DNA of 64,000 nt from Sipunculus nudus (Eukaryota; Annelida; Sipuncula; Golfingiida; Sipunculidae): the NCBI GenBank assembly GCA_026874595.1, contig CM049316.1:72073176-72137175 (forward strand), written 5' to 3'. The translations under genes were made by a program, and so were the position numbers. Positions 56,201 to 61,049 of the stretch are shown piece by piece. The notes beneath the pieces are model-generated. The model was given only the letters and a program-made list of their open reading frames with translations, was not told the DNA's origin and ran no database searches. How positions within the stretch are numbered: position 1 is the first letter of the stretch; each line of letters begins with the position of its first letter.

Positions 56201-59200
56201 CCTCAGTGATGTTCCCAAAACTGTGTTTGCATTCACTTACTCGGCCAATATTCCCAGGTTCATTCGTGCACAACTGATTATATGCTGGATCCACACCAAC
56301 ATGTCGTTAGACATCGGATAATGATTGAGTAAGGGATGTTGTAAACCCACAAACACATGATACATGTACGGGATTGTACGCATAACCCCATCGCAAGCAA
56401 GTATAATAATAATAACAATTATTTTCATTTTTTTTATTATCATAATCATCATCAATATTATAATTATTAAAATAAACATTATGAACTGACCATTTTCCTT
56501 TCTTCATTTGTTCCAATCTTTCCTTCATATTGTCCATGCGTGAGCAGTTGACCATTGTACAGTTGATCGATGTACTGCCTGGGAGAGCAGTAGCATCCTC
56601 AGAACAGCCGTCACCGTCCACCCATGACGTCACAGAAGCCTAACAATAAACAACAGTCATCCAAGGTTATAGCCAATCAAATAATAGCAGACTACTGACC
56701 CTATGATAACTAAACATTCAACTAAAAGATCGTCGCATGAAATTCCAATTACAAACTGTTTAGCTATTCAGTAAAAATAAAATGGGATGACAAAAGTATA
56801 ATACGGTGAATGCGTGACCAATGGCGGGTTGTAAGTATAATTAAACTAGTTAAATAATAAACCCATACAAAGCCTTTTAAGCAATAAAGGCGGACTGAAA
56901 AGTGTTGACCAACTTATTGGTTGAAATAACCAATGTAATCTATCAATATAGTTAGATGAGTAGTACTAAACAAGCTAGTTAAATATTAAACTGTTATAAA
57001 AATATGTTTTTTGAATGTAGATAAAATGACTATACGTATATGTAATTATCATGTACCTATTATCATTTAAATTGTATAATTTTACCGTCAAATGCCTTTT
57101 GAATAAAATAACATACAGTTTACCCCACATAGTTTAAAGTGTGTACATTGTATGTGTGATAGCTTACCGACACGCTTCTAGACGCCTGGTTCATACAGCA
57201 GAGCTTTGTGTGGAGATATTTTCCTTTCAACCTGTGCATCTTCATCTGCCTAGACTGTTCTTCATACTATATATATATTTCAGATGATGAAAGTCATGTC
57301 AGTTAGTAAAAAAAAAAAAGAAAAAGAAATTGTAACGTATGTCTTTGTACAAAAGTGTCCCCAAGGAGTATATAAAGGAATGTCTTTATAATTACATTTA
57401 TGTATTTAATTCATATAAAAAGTTAATGTTAAACACACTAACAAGACTAAATAAATCTATATATATATGTGTGTTAATATAACATGTCATTTTTTTTTTA
57501 AATACTTAAGTACTCGGTCATGTGATATTAAAATAGAGACACAGCAAATAAAACTGTAAACTGAAAGAGGCAATCGGAAACTTTACTTAATATTATATGC
57601 GTAAGTTAAGTGTGTCCATTTTGTATACAATGTTTCATATACAGTGAAACTCCTACTTGTGGACAACTTAGTGAGGCGGACAACTCACTTATGCGGACAT
57701 TAAATCTCAGTCCCTTCAATTTTGACTCTATATTACGTTTATCCTAAACTCACTTAAGCAGACAACTCACTTTCCCGGGCAACGGACAAACTTTCCCGTC
57801 CCGCCAGCGTACCTGTATATACTACGACCCTCTAAAGCGTAAGACATCGCGTGTTCTATTTTTGTTCCTATATTTGCCGAGAGATGGCGCTCTGAGGTCC
57901 TGACCTCGTATGACCTGTTTTGGTCAAAGCGACAGCCTGGGGACACGCATTATCGGTGAACCATTGGACTATTAATTGTAAATATACAGTCGAAATTGTT
58001 GTTTAGTGTGTAGATTACACAATCATTATTTAATTAAGATTGGCAGGTCAATTAGGGAAATATAAGCCGTCAAACTGAGACAGCTTTTCATTACACAAAA
58101 CCACCATTAAAGACTGCCGTTCGTGTTTTGTGATTCGCGTCCGGTCCGGGGAGCCGTTATTCGTTTGCGACAGTTTGCACTTTGTTATGGCGAATGTGTA
58201 GTGAAGAATAAAGTATAACGTCGTTAATCCCAACTCCGTTCCGAATTTCCATCCAAAATGGAAAACTGAGAATATAAATTCTGACTGTTTATCCAAAATC
58301 CAAACTATGAAAAAAATATTCAACAACGAATTGAATAATGATATAATATAATATTTTCCAGGAACTATTAGCAATAACTTCAGTCCATTTTACCAGATTA
58401 TTTGATTATATCGATGAAAAAAGCAACAATTTTGTTTCCAACTTTTTTGGACCAGCTTAATTAATTTGTGTCTGTCAGGTTAAGACCTTCATCCGAACAA
58501 AAAAGCAATTGTCACTGAGCTTTACGGATAAACGGCGCTCTACTGTTTTAAATTTAAGAATCAATCTTTACCTGGACGGGGGTTGTCGAATGGTTCATGC
58601 AGCAGATCTGGGTGTAGTTTTGCTCCTCGCCCACCTTCACCTTCCCATCTTTTCCTTTTTGGGACTCCCAATAGCGGTCGATAGGTCTATGTTTTCCCTT
58701 CTGGCCATCTTTGTCCATCATCTTCGGAGCCTTCTCTGCCATTTGCTTCAGTTTTTCCAGGAAGCCTTTGCATTTCTCCTCACACATGGCTTCAATATTA
58801 TCACAGGTGGCGCCAGGTATTGGATTGGGCTTCCCATGAGGCCCGGCTGGAGTTATGACGTTGCACACACACCTTAAAATATAGATAGTTCTGCGAATTA
58901 TTTTTGTTGTTAACAAGATGTCAATGGTGAAAGAAAAATAATATGATTCTAAAACATCCTTTCAAGATAGAAAAAGGAAACAAAACTCACCCAAGTATTA
59001 ACTAAAACAAATATTTATACTTGAAATACTATAAAAGGTATATTTATTTACATTTGACCACCAGGGGACATGTGCATCTTTGTTTTTGATGGTTAGTCAT
59101 CGGAAGGTCCAGTTTCGTATTCAAGAATCATCATCCAACAGAGATTCTACATTAGCGATCACGTCAAAACGTTATCACATGCTATTGTTTTGCCCCGAAC

Positions 59201-59963
59201 CCTGTGTGCAGCAGGTGTTATTGTTAACAGTGTATGTCTTAATATTGTTTAACTTACAAAGGATCCATTAGGCCGATTGGATCTTTTCCTTTCGGACCAC
59301 CCATTCTGTCCCTAAAACGAAAAAATGATCTGTAATTGTTTTTGTTTAATTTTATTCATTGATATTAATGTTAACATACCAGTAGATAATCCCTCGAACC
59401 TGAAATAAAGATAAGCCAAAAGGGTTATACTTAAGGTACACAGTCTGTCACAGGTGAAGCTTGCAGAATATATGTCACCTTGGCCTTATTTCAGGTCTCT
59501 AAGTAGTTTTGACTAGTATCCATCCGGATTTCAAGTTAGAAGTTTCGAAGTCTGATAGTTGGGGGAATTCGGTTACAATTGGCCAGCCTTAATTCTGAGT
59601 ACAATAATATAAAACAAATGCATAAAAAAGAAAAAAGGTAGATGGCACCACCAGACGTGCACAGCTGAAAGGGTTATCCATGGTCATCATACTTACTAAA
59701 TTTAAAACACACCATGCAGGTATTATAAGCAACTATCATATTATTTAACTAATGACTTTCATTCATTTGTCACCTGCATCATCTTTGATTTACAAACGTG
59801 TCCGCAGCAGCTTTGAAGAACTTATTTGACAGAATAACTAAAATCATTCCATGGTGATAGAGATATATATTTTAAAAAAAGAAGTTCTTGTTTCCATTGT
59901 GATTAAATTTATTCACTGACTCTTAGGCGTTGGAGGGTAATCATAGTTGAGAATAAATATATA

Positions 59964-60011
<48 letters not shown>

Positions 60012-60987
60012 AACTTCGTTGTGTCGAACCCGCTTAAGTCGAATTCACCGCTTATATCGAAGTTACAGACTCGATACTCCGGACCACTCTAGATAAATAA
60101 TTACCGAATAAAACCCGCCTGTGTCGAACCTCGGATGTGTCGAAGTTTCCTGATGATTCCTTCGACTTCGATACAACGAGGTGTTACTGTATTTTACCTT
60201 TTATTGTGTTTTTTTCTTACAAATGTAAGGTTTTCAAATATTATGTTTCCGGTATATTTTCATTTTAACCAGGTTTACATGTATAATATTAATGGTCAAC
60301 TAGTTAATAGTAATAAAAGTAACTAAATCTATTATTATAATTAATAATATATTTCTTGTCCAGAATATAAATATATTATTTACTTAATATCGTGTGGGGG
60401 GGGGGGGATACATTTACCATCTTACCATTTACCCTTCCATGCACCCCATTATCCTCGTATTGACCCTACTGTTTGTAATTGTGTCAACCATAGTTATGAG
60501 GCATGACAGTCGATTTTCTTCCTTTGTTACATGATAACAATATTTTATATGCATCGGATGCACATTTTTTTAAGGCTGAAGGCAAAATGCTTGTTTAAAC
60601 ACTAACATACGTCTGTTTTTTTAATGCTCAAAACAATAAAAATAAAGTGCTCAATTTATAGAAAATAGACCACAGTGATTTAAGTTCTTGCTTGTAATGA
60701 GATAACCTAAGTACCTTTATCAGGATTTAAGAAAGACGCCCAGGATTAAACGGCTACGATTTGTGCTCTGTTGATGGTCGGAAGAACGAAGAAAAAATGG
60801 TGATTGCTATACTTCCGATTAATTAAGCAATGAAATTATTTACGGTACGAATGTTCAAGTGCAATGACCCTCTGTCTGTTAAAACACCTTCAACGTTGGT
60901 ATTTTGTGATTAAAGCAGAATCTTGGTGATCAAATAAATCGTTCGGATCAGGATTTTGTTCAATTTAGAGGAAGACAAAGACACGAA

Positions 60988-61049
<62 letters not shown>
